A program made the translations under genes and the position numbers. From the NCBI GenBank assembly GCA_900660155.1, contig CABFPE010000192.1:1115023-1179022 (forward strand): a DNA stretch of 64,000 bases, in the 5' to 3' direction. This document shows positions 11,975 to 25,300 of this stretch, piece after piece (the first letter of the stretch is position 1; every line of letters starts with the position of its first letter). The notes beneath the pieces were generated by a model, which saw only the letters and a program-made list of their open reading frames with translations, was not told where the DNA came from and did no database searches. The DNA is from Hofstenia miamia. Lineage: Eukaryota > Xenacoelomorpha > Acoela > Hofsteniidae.

Positions 11975-12665
11975 AATAACAACAACCTATCGATGAATGA
12001 AGAAAAAACGGTTGAAATGATTTTTTTAAGGGTAGCTCTCCTTTGACTAGTACACAATACCCATCTGGCAAACTCTTTCGAGCCATTAAAATCCTTGGAG
12101 TGTACATTGATAATGCCTTGTCATTTGAAGAACATGTCTCAAGGCTTCTACGAAAATGCAGAAGCAAAAAGTTAAAGGCACAAGGTTTTTCCTTACGCGA
12201 GCTCAAGATACTTTACACTGCGTTGATATTGACAAACATAACCTTTCGGTTTCAGTATGGGGAGGATGCAGGAAGTCATTACAGCAACTCATAGACAAAC
12301 TACAGAGGAAGGCAATGCGACTGGGATATACGGATAACTTTGAATCTATCGAAACAATTGTGAGAAAGTCAGATGAAAAGCTGTTGAAGAGAATGTACTA
12401 TGAGGAACATTTACTATCAGATGTAGTACCTGGAAGAAGTGACTATGCCTCTACAAATCTCCGGGAACGTTTACCAGCCCCTGAAAGAGATATTGATAGG
12501 AGATTTACGTTTATTTTTCCAAACAGATTCTTCAAGAAATACTAGCATTCTCGCTGTAACCTCCACTGTATTCACACGTTACGAAATAACTCTTCAAGTG
12601 AAGTGAATTTTATTATAGTTTGTAAATTTAGTCAGTTTGATGTGTTTCATTTTGAAATAAAGATA
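11975..12665 (+). mobile_element. LINE 3' fragment (LINE-G)
   Basis: Plus-strand RT C-terminal region in two frames. One frame (12043-12294) has 'KILGVYIDNALSFEEHVSRL'. The second (12156-12545) has 'SVWGGCRKSLQQLIDKLQRK' and ends 'FIFPNRFFKKY' plus a stop at 12543. One frameshift near 12160-12190 separates them. The 3' UTR contains AATAAAG near 12656. It is the same family as LINE-D by the shared C-terminal motif. 5'-truncated and inactive. Confidence 0.75.
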
Positions 12666-12689
12666 ATTTCTAATTTTTAATTTCTTTTA

Positions 12690-13420
12690 AATAATGGTGT
12701 TATATTTGCCAATTTTAATTCATCTGGAAAAAGGAGTGTTTTATACAATTATTTAAAATGTAGCATATTGGTTCAGCTATTAAGTCACCTGAGAGTTTTA
12801 GGAACCATGTTGGTATTAGAGAGGGTCCACTGGATTTATTTTTTAAACATTGTATCGACTTTATGATTTGATATTTTGTTGCAAAACGAAAAGAGACAGA
12901 GGTTGGAGTTCCTTTGCATTTATTAAGGCAAAAAGATACATTCATACCGTTGTAGTTTCCTAAATTTAGGAAAACTTCATTGAAAGCATTGCAGATTTCC
13001 TTCTTATTTGTAATGGATTTATCTTTATAGTATATTCTTTCTATTTCTTCGGTTCGCATGTTTTTTCTATTTAGCAAATTGTTAACAAATTCCCACTTAT
13101 TTTTTTTGGGAATAAAGACTTTGATACTGAAAACGGGAGTAATTATTACTTGCTTTCCTTATAGCAATATTACATACATTTCGTGCAGATTTATAAGCAT
13201 TATGATTTTCCAGTGTTTGGGAATTTTAGTATTTTTTCCATTTCTGTTTCTTTATTTGGATTAAATCGATGCATTTAGAATCAATCAATGGTTTGAAACA
13301 TTATTTTGAGTTTTTTGGCATATTCTGATGAAAGAATATATTTTTCTGGGCAGCATATATCTAAATAGATAAGTAAAGTTTTTGTAAAATGCGATAGCAT
13401 TTCATTAGGTGTAAATGATG
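12690..13420 (-). mobile_element. LINE fragment, pre-RT and RT N-terminus (LINE-H)
   Basis: The minus strand encodes a pre-RT segment with 'NAYKSARNVCNIAIRKASNN' (about 13.15-13.2 kb) and then RT blocks 'KYQIIKSIQCLKNKSSGPSL' and 'IPTWFLKLSGDLI' (12715-13077). This is the usual order downstream of a CR1/L2 endonuclease. Both ends are truncated, and frames differ between the two parts. Confidence 0.7.
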
Positions 13421-13429
13421 AATATATGG

Positions 13430-13920
13430 AATTCCAGTTTTCGATTTTTAATTACTGTCGAAGTTTTTACTGTCTTTTCACTGGCGTAAATCAGTGCATC
13501 ATTAGTAAATATTCCTTTCCGAAATCCGTACTGCGTATTGGATAAGATAATATATTTAGTGAAATGTTCATTGTGATGATTAGAGAGCAGTTTCTCAAAA
13601 TTTTTACTAATAGGTGATGTTAGTGAAATAGAGCAATAATGAGAGCATAGATTTGGGTCGTCTTTTTTGCATTCCGGTGTAATTGGTCCGGGAAAATAGA
13701 CATTGTCAAATGATCATGAAATGCTGCATAGAACTTTTCAACAGGTTGATTATCCGGTTTTGCCACTAATGCAAGAAGGTTCATTGAAACAGTTGAGTTT
13801 ATGCTATATGAAACAAAATAAAGATGAGGAGCAGTCGTCAGGATAAAATCAATTTGTTGAGTTTGCAATCAATTACCAAACCTAGCCATACATTCAAAAT
13901 CATTATGAATTCTGAAGAAA
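13430..13920 (-). mobile_element. LINE fragment, endonuclease end and RT start (LINE-I)
   Basis: Minus-strand reading gives the last part of an endonuclease ('QIDFILTTAPHLYFVSYS', 13800-13860). In another frame it gives RT blocks 'FPGPITPECKKDDPN', 'CSISLTSPISKNFEKLLSN' and 'SNTQYGFRKGIFTNDALIY' (13480-13690). The region between endonuclease and RT is deleted. It is a different copy from LINE-H, which abuts it. Confidence 0.7.
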
Positions 13921-14099
13921 CTTTTGGATAAGAATTTGTATGAACTGATTGAGGACCCCCTATAATCACATTTTTATAACTTTGTTCTACGATTCCTCAA
14001 CGAATTCAATCAATAATCTCTATGAATGGAAATATTGCTACTATCAGCATTCATTTGACATTATAAAGATATTCGTTGATGCAAAGATTATTTTATAAA

Positions 14100-14690
14100 A
14101 GTATTTATAAACGATAAAATAAGATAAGATAAGAGAATCTTTATTCAGATAAATGTTAACAATTAAATAACTGATAATTTATCTGAATAGCGACATTAAA
14201 TTCACAAAAACACATATATACAATTCACATAAATTACAAAAGAAATCTTGCAGGCTATGGATAAATTACTATAGTGCTATTTTAATAACGATTTATAGTA
14301 TAGTCATTGCTATAAAATTTGGAAACCTAGCCATGATTTTCCAGAAATATATTTTGGCTTAAGGAAGATTTTTAAATGTTTTTTAATAGACTTCAATTTT
14401 TCAATATTTTTAATTTCTTTAGGTAGCGAATTCCAGGTTCGATTGATGTACCCTGGACGAATGATGAAACGGGTTACGCAGTAGCAAGTAACGAGGGGTG
14501 AAGTTTTCGTAGACCGCAGTCTTTGACGGGGTATGTTTAAAATGCGGTGCTTTACGTTGCGATGGAGGGCAAAAAGCGATTTGAGATAAGTACGAATTTT
14601 GACATTCCGTTATGTGAAAAATGGTTCCGTCTTTTGATAGGAGCTTCAAGGATCTAAGTATCTAAACAATAATACCATATTTAATTGTAA
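14100..14690 (-). mobile_element. LINE 3' end with (TTATC)n tail (LINE-J)
   Basis: The minus strand carries an RT C-terminal stretch (14419-14649, 'FTPRYLLLRNPFHHSSRVHQ') followed by a 3' UTR. It ends in a pentanucleotide tail read as TTATC repeats at 14114-14135 on the plus strand as GATAAGATAAGATAAG. CR1/L2 elements commonly end in such short tandem repeats. A matching short tail, TTATCTTATCTTATC, occurs at 40410-40437. Confidence 0.65.
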
Positions 14691-15450
14691 CTCGATTTAA
14701 CTTTGTGAATAGTAATAACTTAGAGCTTATAGAAACTGTTAGAAGACATGCCCATTGCCCACTGTGCCTTGAGGGCACAAACCAATAAGATCCCATAATT
14801 ATTTTTTTGGTTTTTCAGAGTAAACGTCACGTTTAATTTACTACCAGTGGCGGAATGTTTACTTGGATTATTTTGATTTCCGGATCACCATGGGCGTTAA
14901 GCGCTGCTTATAAATTAGGCTCAAAATCAAAATTCAAGATCACCACCATCGATCTTTGAAAGTAATCATAGCGTCCCATTAATTACTAAAATCTACACGT
15001 AATAATTATTTAATAATAATAATTTGAAACATTAAAAACATTGGGTGATTTGTCTCGATTTTTTGGTTCGCGCCTTTAAATGAACAATGAAATATTAAGG
15101 GTTAATCCGATAACTTAAACGCATATGCGTTCAGTACACGTTCTTTCAACTGTAAAAATGCATAATATAATGCAAAAAAAACAAAACGAAACAGCAATGC
15201 CCGCCCCAACCGGTCAAAAAGAGAATTGAACCTATAAATCCGGTGAAACCAGGTAAAGCGGTCAAAACCTGTACTTTATAATGTGAGGACCGGTTCCCAC
15301 ATGAGGGTAACTTGGGTACCGGACCGTACAACACCGGTCATCGCTCACGAGATGAACTGAACCGGACCAGTCATTGTCACAAATTGAGGCTACCGCTTCA
15401 ACATTAAGAGATGTATTTTGATAACAAAAATCTTTACATATATTTTATAG
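14690..15450. other. Intergenic stretch without identified gene
   Basis: No gene recognised. 15170-15400 is locally GC-richer, with repeated ACCGGT/CCGGAC words in both orientations (for example ACCGGTCA, GGACCGGTTCC, GGTACCGGACCG). It may be a small inverted-repeat element, but I could not define its ends. Confidence 0.35.
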
Positions 15451-15453
15451 GTA

Positions 15454-15459
15454 TTTATT
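15454..15459 (-). promoter_or_regulatory. Poly(A) signal AATAAA for the 172-codon ORF
   Basis: AATAAA on the minus strand about 40 bp downstream of the stop codon at 15497, the expected spacing for a terminal exon. Confidence 0.55.
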
Positions 15460-15496
15460 GTAACATTCTATGTACACAATTAGTAAAATTGTGAAT

Positions 15497-16015
15497 CTAT
15501 GGTCTCCATGCGTTTGTTGTAACATCGTAGCAGTGAGGAATTGTTCTCCGGTATTGAGACATTGCTGTGGCAGGGACTGGCATTTGCCCACGCCAATCAA
15601 TTCTCGGTGTTTCAACAAAAGTTTGTGAAATTATTTTAGGTGCAGGATTTTCTGTTTTATGATTATTTTTCTGTTGGTTTGATTGGTGGCTCCACACACT
15701 ACTTTTTCCTAAGGTATTGTCGTGGATTGAATGCGTCTTGAACAAGCGAATTTGGGGAGAATTAAACTGTTTTTTTTGAAGCGTAGTAGACGTTTGACAA
15801 TGTTCGTTGGGTAGTTTTCCCAAAGTGTGATCCATTTCCATTCTTCTATAAGATGGTAGCTTTGGATTATATATCTGCGTTTTTTGTCCCGCCAGCATCA
15901 CTCGATGCCCTCCAGCGGGGAGCTGAGGTTGCAACTGAACGTCTACATAGGGCTTCCATCTCTGATGCCTGGTACGAGCAAGAACAATTACTGCTGATCG
16001 ATTTTGGTGTTCCAT
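15497..16015 (-). CDS. Uncharacterised 172-aa basic protein, single exon or last exon
   Basis: An open frame of 172 codons that stands out in an AT-rich region with dense stops. The start chosen is the ATG at 16015. The product is basic, rich in Gln, His, Asn and Pro, with no signal peptide or membrane segment. It has no domain I recognise; short Pro/Arg/Tyr motifs such as 'NPKLPSYRRMEMDHTLGKLP' and a C-terminal 'TAMSQYRRTIPHCYDVTTN' give it the look of a filament- or microtubule-associated small protein, but that is only an impression. An AATAAA signal follows the stop at normal distance. A TATTTAG acceptor-like site about 35 bp upstream of the ATG could join it to a 5' UTR exon. It lies downstream of gene A on the same strand, 3.3 kb away. 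Confidence 0.6.
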   Translation of the reverse strand: MEHQNRSAVIVLARTRHQRWKPYVDVQLQPQLPAGGHRVMLAGQKTQIYNPKLPSYRRMEMDHTLGKLPNEHCQTSTTLQKKQFNSPQIRLFKTHSIHDNTLGKSSVWSHQSNQQKNNHKTENPAPKIISQTFVETPRIDWRGQMPVPATAMSQYRRTIPHCYDVTTNAWRP

Positions 16016-16049
16016 TGTATGTGAATGGCTTAGTGCATTGATTTTACTA

Positions 16050-18740
16050 AATATACACTGCTATGTGAACAGTTCATACACAACTGAATATAAATTCAAT
16101 TTAAATACTATAGGACTATAAAAAATTATATAATTTTATTTGGAATTCATCTGCAAGACGGTGTATATTATTAGAAGAAAAAGCTCTAAGTTTTTCTACG
16201 GATTTTAGGACATTCAAAAGTAAAATTACATGATTTCTAAAGAACCTAACTAATTATTATAATATTGACAATATTTGTTTTTATAATATAAAATGTTTCT
16301 AATTTTTCAAATTTTGTCTACGTATTGTTTTCAAAATCAAAAAACTGTTAAATGCTTCACAACCGCCAATTCACTCCAAATGTCTTCCTCGTGATATTAA
16401 TGTACAGTATTTTGTATTTCTTTCTATTATTGTGATTTAATTTTTATAAGTAAATAAAGCTTTGAAATTTGCTTTTGCAATAACTATGAGTATCCAGGGT
16501 TAAGCATAAGAAATGCTAATTAATTTACATTCTTAATTCAAATACTTAAATATTTATTAATATAAAACAATAACGTGGTATCCGGAACGATAAATAAAAC
16601 ATCATCACTGAAACATGTATTTCACTGACAATTAGCAGTGGCTAATGAAATTACACTCAAAGTTCAATCTGCATGAACACACAAATATATTTACAACTAT
16701 GTACAGGTATTTACAAGTTTGAAAAATAATTCTATCACACAAAGCAGGGTGAAATGAACGATGAGTATTGAGCAGTGGTGCGAAGACAGAAATTGAAAAA
16801 ATTAACTAAATACAGATCAATTAATAGATGCAGCCCTTTTTCATGACATTCTTAGTGTACGTCTTGATTGATAAAAGTATTTTTTTGTTCTCAAAATTTG
16901 TGAATCTTTAATCAGCCAGGCTTGCTGAAAAAATTAATTTTACGTAACAAATCGATTTATCCACCATCTGTACAACCTTTCTTCAATGAGAAAACCGATT
17001 TTTGTAAAAACATTCAAATTATTTCCATCCTAGTCTTCACTAATGAGGTGATCAAATGTTTATGTGAACAAAAATTTCCCTAAAATTTTGGTTTTTTTAA
17101 GAAAATCTGTGTAAGTCCTGTGCGCAAAGTCAAGGGGTTGTCGCGAGACTGAGCCAGATCTCGAATTTAAGACGGAAAAGCAAGAGGAGACCATTTTATA
17201 TCTTGCGGTGTTTTTAGAGTATAAACATCTTCGTGAGTTTCAAGCGTTTAGAAATTTATTATTGAAGTCATCACAGATGTTGAAATAGGTTTAATGCAAA
17301 TTTATCCTATCACATTTGCTCGAAATAATTACAACTACTGCAAAAGAAGAACCGTTTCTGCCCGATCATAAAAACAGAGAATAAGAACAGTACACTGTTT
17401 AAAATTTCTATTGTTAGTAGACATTAGGCCATATTTACAGTCAAACACTTTTCGTTGATGACGCACATCTTACATCCTATAGTAGTTTTTAAGCGATTTA
17501 TTTTTTCACTTGGCGAATAGACAATATAACAAATATTGTTATATGCAAACATGAAAAAAGCGATTGGAATAGATCATGACTTGTATTACTTACAGTAATC
17601 CCAATCGTACTGTGGCAATAATCCAATAATTATTCTATAGACATATTTTATCAAATCAATCTCTATTGAAATTATTAGTAAATACTTCGAGTACTTGATT
17701 TTACATTACAAATCTAAGTATCAATCTGTAATATATTCCTCCTCCAGCAGCAAGTTTGTTCGCAATGGGACACACATGGAAGAATGTCTCCGTCACATTT
17801 TAAACAACGCAATAAATTAAAAAATATTAAAAAATTAAGGTGGTTAGATGCATTTTAAAGGTATATGTTGTCAATATTTTGAAAATATCACGGAGCTTCT
17901 CTCCACTTTCGGTTACTTAAATTGTTCACAATTGTTTTATCACTTCATTAACTCTACTATCAATAGTAGCAATGTGGATGATATTTTGGATTGGATGACA
18001 CGGTCAACATGAGGAAATCAAATGACGTTTCTAGTTTTGATTACAGTTGTTTTGCATGGATTACATAGATTACATTTAGAATTACTAATCAATTTCAAAA
18101 TTTCGCTTGAAATATTCACTTTTTTTAAATATAAAACATTTTGTTCTATTGGTTGGCAAATAAAATTAGTAAACCTAAAACTTCACAAAAAATTTAATTT
18201 GTGATTCAAAGGGATAAGCAATATGTTAAATATATTTACATTTTCAATTTTTCAATTACAACATATTTTATGTCAAAAGTTTTTAACATACCCAAATTGG
18301 TCAAAGCAACCGAAAAATTGTGGATTTTTTGGAAAAAGAATCATAAGATGGGTCTAAAATGGATTACCTAATTTAGCCTTGCAAGTGTATATAAAAGGAA
18401 TAATTTTTCATTTGTTCAAAGCATGCGTTGCTTTTCTCAAGCACTTAACGAAAATCAATAAAGAATAATTGTTGATATAAATGATGTAAAATAATATTTA
18501 TTTAATGATTTGCTACACATATTTACCCTAAAGTGAGATGATCAAGACTTATGAAGCATACGAAGTATTTAATACCATCACCCAGCGATAATGATTTTAA
18601 CAATAATAGTTTGCTAAAACACCAATTTCTCACTCATAAAGTCAAATCCTTAGGATCGAAGACAAAGTAAATTATTTATTTATTTATAACTATTTATAGA
18701 TATTGAATGGTAAATATTTCATGCATTAGGAAAATTCTCT
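16050..18740. other. Intergenic stretch, nothing identified
   Basis: About 2.7 kb of AT-rich sequence downstream of gene A. Only short ORFs without family features occur, and I see no RNA gene or transposon end that I can support. Confidence 0.4.
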
Positions 18741-18759
18741 AAACCATGTATCTGCAAGA

Positions 18760-19095
18760 CAGACTTGTCAACGAGACGAAATTTTTAAACTCGGCTCATT
18801 TTACTTTTGAGAATTTTCGGATCGGCTCGGTTCGGCTCGCCACTTAGAGTGAGGCTCGTTTTAGCTCGATGCATAGCTCTTCCTATTATTTAATAAGAAT
18901 TTTAAAATAAGATTATAAAAAGGGTATACTGAATTAAGAAATAAGAAAAATTTGCATAAACAATTTAAAAAGAAAAACTATAAATTTCCTTGGCTTAATA
19001 AAGGCTCTTTTTGGACTAGTTGTATATCTAATGCAGGGCTCAAGCTTAGCTTGGCCCGTCTCGTTAGAAGCTCGGCTTGTTAACAAGTTTGGTAA
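18760..19095. repeat. GGCTCG-rich repeat, possible MITE
   Basis: GC-rich words GGCTCGG, CTCGGCT and AACGAGACG occur at both sides (18768-18850 and 19030-19090), partly in inverted orientation: AACGAGACG on the left and CGTCTCGTT on the right. The middle is AT-rich. This resembles a short non-autonomous DNA element with eroded inverted ends. The boundaries are approximate. Confidence 0.4.
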
Positions 19096-19213
19096 GACAT
19101 TACTTTAATAATTAAGCTTATACCCTAAAGTCTCAATATTGAAACATTAGCTTCATTTACGATTTCACACCAAGAGTAAAAGCATGAAAATATATATATC
19201 ATTAATTTCGATC

Positions 19214-19219
19214 TTTATT
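19214..19219 (-). promoter_or_regulatory. Poly(A) signal AATAAA of gene A
   Basis: AATAAA on the minus strand about 90 bp past the gene A stop codon (19307-19309). It is the first canonical signal downstream. Confidence 0.5.
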
Positions 19220-19306
19220 AAAAACTAATTTAATTAATGGACCGAGGGAATATATCTAAAAATAGCCATTAGCTTGAGGTATATTGAAGTAAATTATAAC
19301 TTACAT

Positions 19307-22300
19307 TTATTGTGGCAATAAGTGAACGACATCCTCGTTGCGCTTCAGGCATTCCACGCACTTGTTAAGCAACTGAGAAAGTTCCGTATTTCCGTAGCTA
19401 TTAGCAACCTCTGCTGGGGTTCTCTTCATACCATCCTTGTGATTTAGTATGGCGCCATTTCTTATTAACCAATAAATTACTTTTTCATTGCCCCTAAATA
19501 AATATAAAATCCACAACCTGTTTCTTTTGGCCAATGCTATTTTTTCTCCGCTCTATTTTTTTCAAATATATACCAAATAAAAATAGGATTTTCCCAAATA
19601 ATTACTAAGATGTTCTTTAGAGTTTTTCTAAGCAATATATTAGCGTTTCATTTCCTGATTGTTACATAAGATTTGCAAGATGTTTTATTGCAGTCTTTTC
19701 CATAAAGGCGAGCCACGTCCGAATCGGTATCGACTCGATTCAAACAATAACTATGTAAGAATTTCAAAGGTTATTTGCGACCACAGTGGTAAAAAGTAAC
19801 AACGTTTGCTTGGACATGAAAACATGAATTCTACAAATACTTAGTGTGTTTGTAAGGTCAAACAGCCTATAAATCTAATTCTAGTAGCAACTTAGTGATA
19901 TATTCTAATTTCAAATATTTTGTGTAACAGACAAGCAAAGTTCCGAAAAGCATTTCAACCGGACTGATCGTGTTTAATGTTTGTTATGACCAGAAAACGT
20001 ACAACTTGTCTAATCTAATTAAAAACGACAAATCTGCTACTCGATTGTGCGTCATCTTCAAAGTGTTTCAGACTGTTCGAAAGCGTTTGTTTCATTGCGA
20101 CCAGGCAAAGACCATTCAGAGCGCTCTGAATAAATTTTTTGAAAACCACAATTCGATCCGACCAGTCAAATGCTAAGTTAACTTGGCTAACGTATTGCTG
20201 TGCGCTGTTTTTAAATCAATTGACGTAGTCAAAGAGTCGTTTCAGCTGTAAACAAAATGGTCCGACTCGGAATTTTGCCGACATACTCAATGACAAGATG
20301 GATAGCAAACCATTTGCAATGCCATTCATCTTAACGTGGTTCCGATGTAGCACATCTGAAATTTGGTCAAGTGAATTTAACTTTACAGGAAGACTTAAAA
20401 CAAGTACAAATGCTTCAGAAAGATGGGACATATGTCTTCGAAGTTGTTGATGGTTTCAAGAAGACCAAAAATTCACAAGACAAAAACGCCGTTTTTTCTG
20501 ACAATTTACGAGGGAATCTTTTGAACTTCCTGAGAAACGATGGAAGCAGTTTACAGGCAGGGCGATGGTGAGTACCAGTGGGGTTTTCCAAGAAGTCGTG
20601 AACATGAGATTTTCGTCAATTGGGTCAAAGTTCTCTATCAACGGAAAAGAACACAGACTGTCGTGGTGAAAAAGCAGAATTTCTATCCATACAGAGTGAC
20701 TTGGAATACAGTTTGAAATATTGCTGCATCTGAAGCAGTCATAGAATGTGCTTGTTTCTTGGTCCACACTCGTCTACGTGCAAATCTCAAAGAAGTTTCA
20801 TTGGATGATATTTTGTTTATTCGTTACGAGTTCGAAAATTTTTAAATGTTGATACTGATTGTTAATTTGATTATCTAAATAATGAACTGATGTAATTGGC
20901 ATTGGTTTTAATTAGTATAATTAAGGGTGGTAACAGCCCCTGGTACCAATTAACAGCTGATAACATTGTTAACGGCAAATCGCACCTCCCTGAACGTAAG
21001 ACGTAGCTTATGGCATATAAACTATTTACCAAAAAATGTGTTTTGGTCGAAACAACAAATGATCATAATTCTAGTGTGAACAACTATCTCAAAGGTTTGC
21101 AGGCTAAAGTGCGAATTCCACTGCAAATAAATAGAGTCAATTGCATGAACAAAATTGTCTGAAGTAGCCGGTTTAACCTAACATAGAACTAAAATATAGC
21201 GTGTGGCGGTCGCATGCGATTGGCAAAAAACCTCAACATTTTACTAGTTGACGTGAGAGTTACATAAATGTAAATGAGTCGTTGAAAATGACTAACCGTT
21301 GAGCTGCTACATGGAGAGCTGTTTGTTGTGACGGTGACATTTCATTGAGCGAAACTCCTCTTTCCTGAAGCGTGGAAAGTATTTCAATGTCGCCATTGAA
21401 TGCTGCCCGGTGAAGTGGTAAGAATCCGGATGAAGAAGCCAATGAAAGATCCCCACCAACATCTGCTAATTTCTAAAAAAAACTCTCTTATTCAACGACT
21501 TTAATTTGATTTTATTTGTGAGAAACAACTTATTTTCCGAGAATGGCTCAACCATTTACATACTGTCAAGTAAATTATCACCATATCCCCAGATTATAAG
21601 ATTTCAAATATTTACCAAATATAATTTTTTAATTTTTGATATTGAATTATTACTCAGATCATAATTTAATATCAGAAAATCACTGAAAAGTATTATGTGT
21701 CGGTTGGATAGAATTTTATTTTTTTATAAAAAACCATTTCAAACGCACTCAATGTCAAAAACACGTATTTTTTGCTTTTTCTCAATATATTATTGAACTC
21801 TGGGCTTGCCAAGTTGAATGAGGTTGATGTCAAATAGAATGCGAAATGGCATTCGATTCTTCCCACAAAAGTAAACACAAAATGCACAACAAACTGGGGG
21901 ATCCAATTTTAACCCATCTAATCAGATTTTACCACTTAGAAATGCGATGCTTGTCAATACCATGCACTAAACCCAAACTTGATTATCATAAACAATGTTA
22001 AATTGCAGTTTATAGTGGTTGGAAAATATAGGTGCCAAATATTTAAAGCTAAATGAAATATTGAAAATTATACCCCTAGAGCGCTTGAGTTGCCTTTGTC
22101 AGTTGCAAGATGTACTGCTGTAATACCCGCTTTATTGGGCAAGCTAAAACGAAATTGAAACATAATACAAAAAGAAACAATAACAAACTTGATGATGTGA
22201 GGATATTCCTTTGCAATCGTACCAATTTCATTTAGATCTCCATCTTCAACTGCTTTGAAAAACTGTCTCAACATTTCCTCTTCATCACTGTTAAGAGAAG

Positions 22301-22312
22301 CCAAAGGAGTGC
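19307..22312 (-). CDS. Gene A exons 28-31: ankyrin module 2 and stop
   Basis: Residues 1223-1407. The order is the same as in module 1: 'LRQFFKAVEDGDLNEIGTIA', 'GITAVHLATDKGNSSAL', 'SGFLPLHRAAFNGDIEILST', 'QTALHVAAQRGNEKVIYWLI', 'RTPAEVANSYGNTELSQLLN', ending 'VVHLLPQ' and TAA at 19307. Exon lengths 124, 70, 176 and 187 (terminal) with phases 1-2-0-2 mirror module 1, so a four-exon block was duplicated. Identity between modules is roughly one third to one half in the best exons, so the duplication is old. Confidence 0.82.
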
Positions 22313-25300
22313 CTAATTCAAATCTGCATTATACATTGTGGTTGTTTATTGTTAAAATTATGAAATTGAGGGTGGATTAAAGTCCACGTTTAGTAAGCCT
22401 GCTCTTAATAAATGTCTTCAAAATAATAAAACCTCCCATACACAAGGAAAATTGTATGATGTATCCAGGGGCGTACTCGAAGGGGCTCAGTCCACCTCGT
22501 TAGATTAGAATGGGGGTCCAGCCCCTCTTGTTAAATTTATATTCGTATTTGAGTGTTTGATTTTATTTGTTGAGAAAATAAATTCTGGTCAAAATATATC
22601 ATAAAAATACAAAACTCAAGATAAGAGCCCCTTGTTAATTTCTTAGGAGTACAGTACTGGATGCATCCATTGAAATTTAGAAGAGAAAAATCAATAAATC
22701 ATTAGAATTTTCACAAAGCATAAGTGCATCCTTTACATGGATGAATCATTTTTGGCTTACAATATGGAGGCACAAAAACACAAATACACATTTGCAGATC
22801 CAGAAGGATACATTGTAGCCTCATATAATGTGAGTGCGAATATTGAACCTATTAATCACAAAATATGTACAAAGTTATAACTTGCAGTTGAGAACTTGGT
22901 CATTACAGTGTTTGAATAAAATGTGATCTATAGACAGCATTTGACAATCTTACCAAAACATCATATAAAATGCCTTGCAAGGAATTTCGGAATGCAACTA
23001 TGTAGTGTCTGATTTTGATCATCAAAGTGGCATGGTGGTATCAACAGAATTGTTTCAAAGCCACTTCCACAGTTTTGGATAGTAGAAGACTGACCAAGAG
23101 TAAAATGTAGTTAGCAATCAGCATCTGAAGCTTATAAAATTGGCAAAATGCAATCATTTTGATTGCACTGAAGACATCCATATATCCACAATCTGTAATA
23201 GTGTGGGACTACTTCAGCCATGACAGTAATGATGTTCTCACTCTCTTTAACCATGCTGAGAGTATAAATACTGATACCTACTTGGTCCTGCTTGAGGAGA
23301 TATATCTGACATTAATGCAGACTTATGGCACAACTGTATCACCAAGATGCAATACCTTTCCTTGTGCTGATCAGAGCACAAGCAGGGTTTAAAGAAGGGG
23401 TTTTGACTTATTTGAATGGTCAGAAAACACCCTTGTCCTAAAGAGCATCGAAAAAATCTTTGGCTTAGTGTAAAACAATAGCTTTACTTTGGGATGTACA
23501 TAAATTTTAAGGCTCAATATCTAGCAAAAACAAATATAATGCGGAAATAACATATAAAAATTGAATTTCTCAATAAATATTCCATACTTTTTTCGCTTAT
23601 ATATATATANNNNNNNNNNNNNNNNNNNNNNNNNNNNNNNNNNNNNNNNNNNNNNNNNNNNNNNNNNNNNNNNNNNNNNNNNNNNNNNNNNNNNNNNNNN
23701 NNNNNNNNNNNNNNNNNTATATATATATATATATATATGTTAATGCTATGTATTCTAAAATTTAACAAAATGATTGTTTATAATCAAATTTTATTTAAAT
23801 ATTGTTTTTACAATTATGAAAAAAGCAAAATGCTTCAACAAACATGGAGATGTGTAAAATAGCTAATTCTTTGACTTGTTTATGTAAAGCGAATTATTAC
23901 ATTAAATGATGTCCTGTGACAAGGTGTTTTTTGTGGCATCATTTTTGTCGATAAATCGCCAGGCTTGGGTGCAACACATTACGAATGCTTCTCGAATGGC
24001 AATAGTATTCACCCATAGTGAATACTAGTAAAAACTGTTTGTTTAATCAAAACTAATGAAAAGACTTAGAAAAAATATTTTGTAAGCACAGTAACTAGTT
24101 TCATTTCTGAAATCAGTTGTTTCAAATATTGTATTCTAACAAAAGTAAAAGTTCCATAGTTATTAATTATAATAAATTTAACATAACTTTCACTATCCTT
24201 GATAAACAATCTACTTACTTTTGGAAGGCGACATCTTCGCGTCATTGCCTTTAAAGGACTTAACTACCTCCAAAACATCGTTTCCTTCTCGTAGAGATTT
24301 TATGGATATGTCCAAGAGCTTCACAATATCATAATGTCCGTACAAAGATGCGATGTCTGATGGGGTTCTCTGAATATTATCTTTTAGATTCAATATAGCA
24401 CCATTGACTATTAGCCATCTAACTGCTAACAAATGTCCCCTAGAAAAGATAAAATATAATCTACTTACAATGTAAGTATTGAAATTTATTTAAGAATTTA
24501 TATGATTGAAGTCAATGTTTATGTGTACCCGATTTATTGCAATTAGGAATTAACAAAAATGGGTTATACTTTGTTAAGCAATGCTGTCAAATTGCAATTT
24601 TCAAATCAGAAACTGCTAATGTAGCACTTGAAACGCTTAAGGCAAAACGATAGCTACATACTACTCTTACTTAACAAAATCACTTGATAATTTGAGTAAA
24701 AAAACGTGCAAATTTCTTAAGCTGCAATACGAAGTTACAAAAATAGAAACATCATGCACTTATCGAAATAAATTTGTGATCTTTTCACCAAAGTACAGGT
24801 ACTTAAAAACAAACCCATTTTCATTCACAAAATGTTGTTAGTGATTTACAAAACGTTTGTACATTTTAATGTGTGCCTTGCAAAAAAGTTTTCATAGCAT
24901 TGTTGGAGGACAGAATACACTCCAACAAGCAATGATAGTCGCATATTTGAACCGAAGATATGTGTCCATCGAAGCACGTGGTTAAAGAAATAAATGCCAA
25001 CATAGGCTAATAACAAATATAACATTCTAATCTATCTTTACGATTATCTGGCACAAATTGCTAAGATTTTTGCACTAAACTATCATTGTAGTAAATATAA
25101 AATCCAGAATTTGAAAAAACCGTTTTTAAAAAAAACGAAAAATATTCTAAAAGTCTTAAACATGTTTCAAAAATCGTCTTCATTAAATTTCCATCCTTAT
25201 GAATTATGAAGATTATTTATTCTACAACACTGAAAACAATGCATTCGATTATGAGGATTGAATCCAGAGAAATGTGTTCAAGATAATTCTGAAAAAAGTA

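Noticed and set aside
23514-23768. Open frames running through the N gap
   Set aside because: They are produced by translated Ns and the flanking TA repeat.
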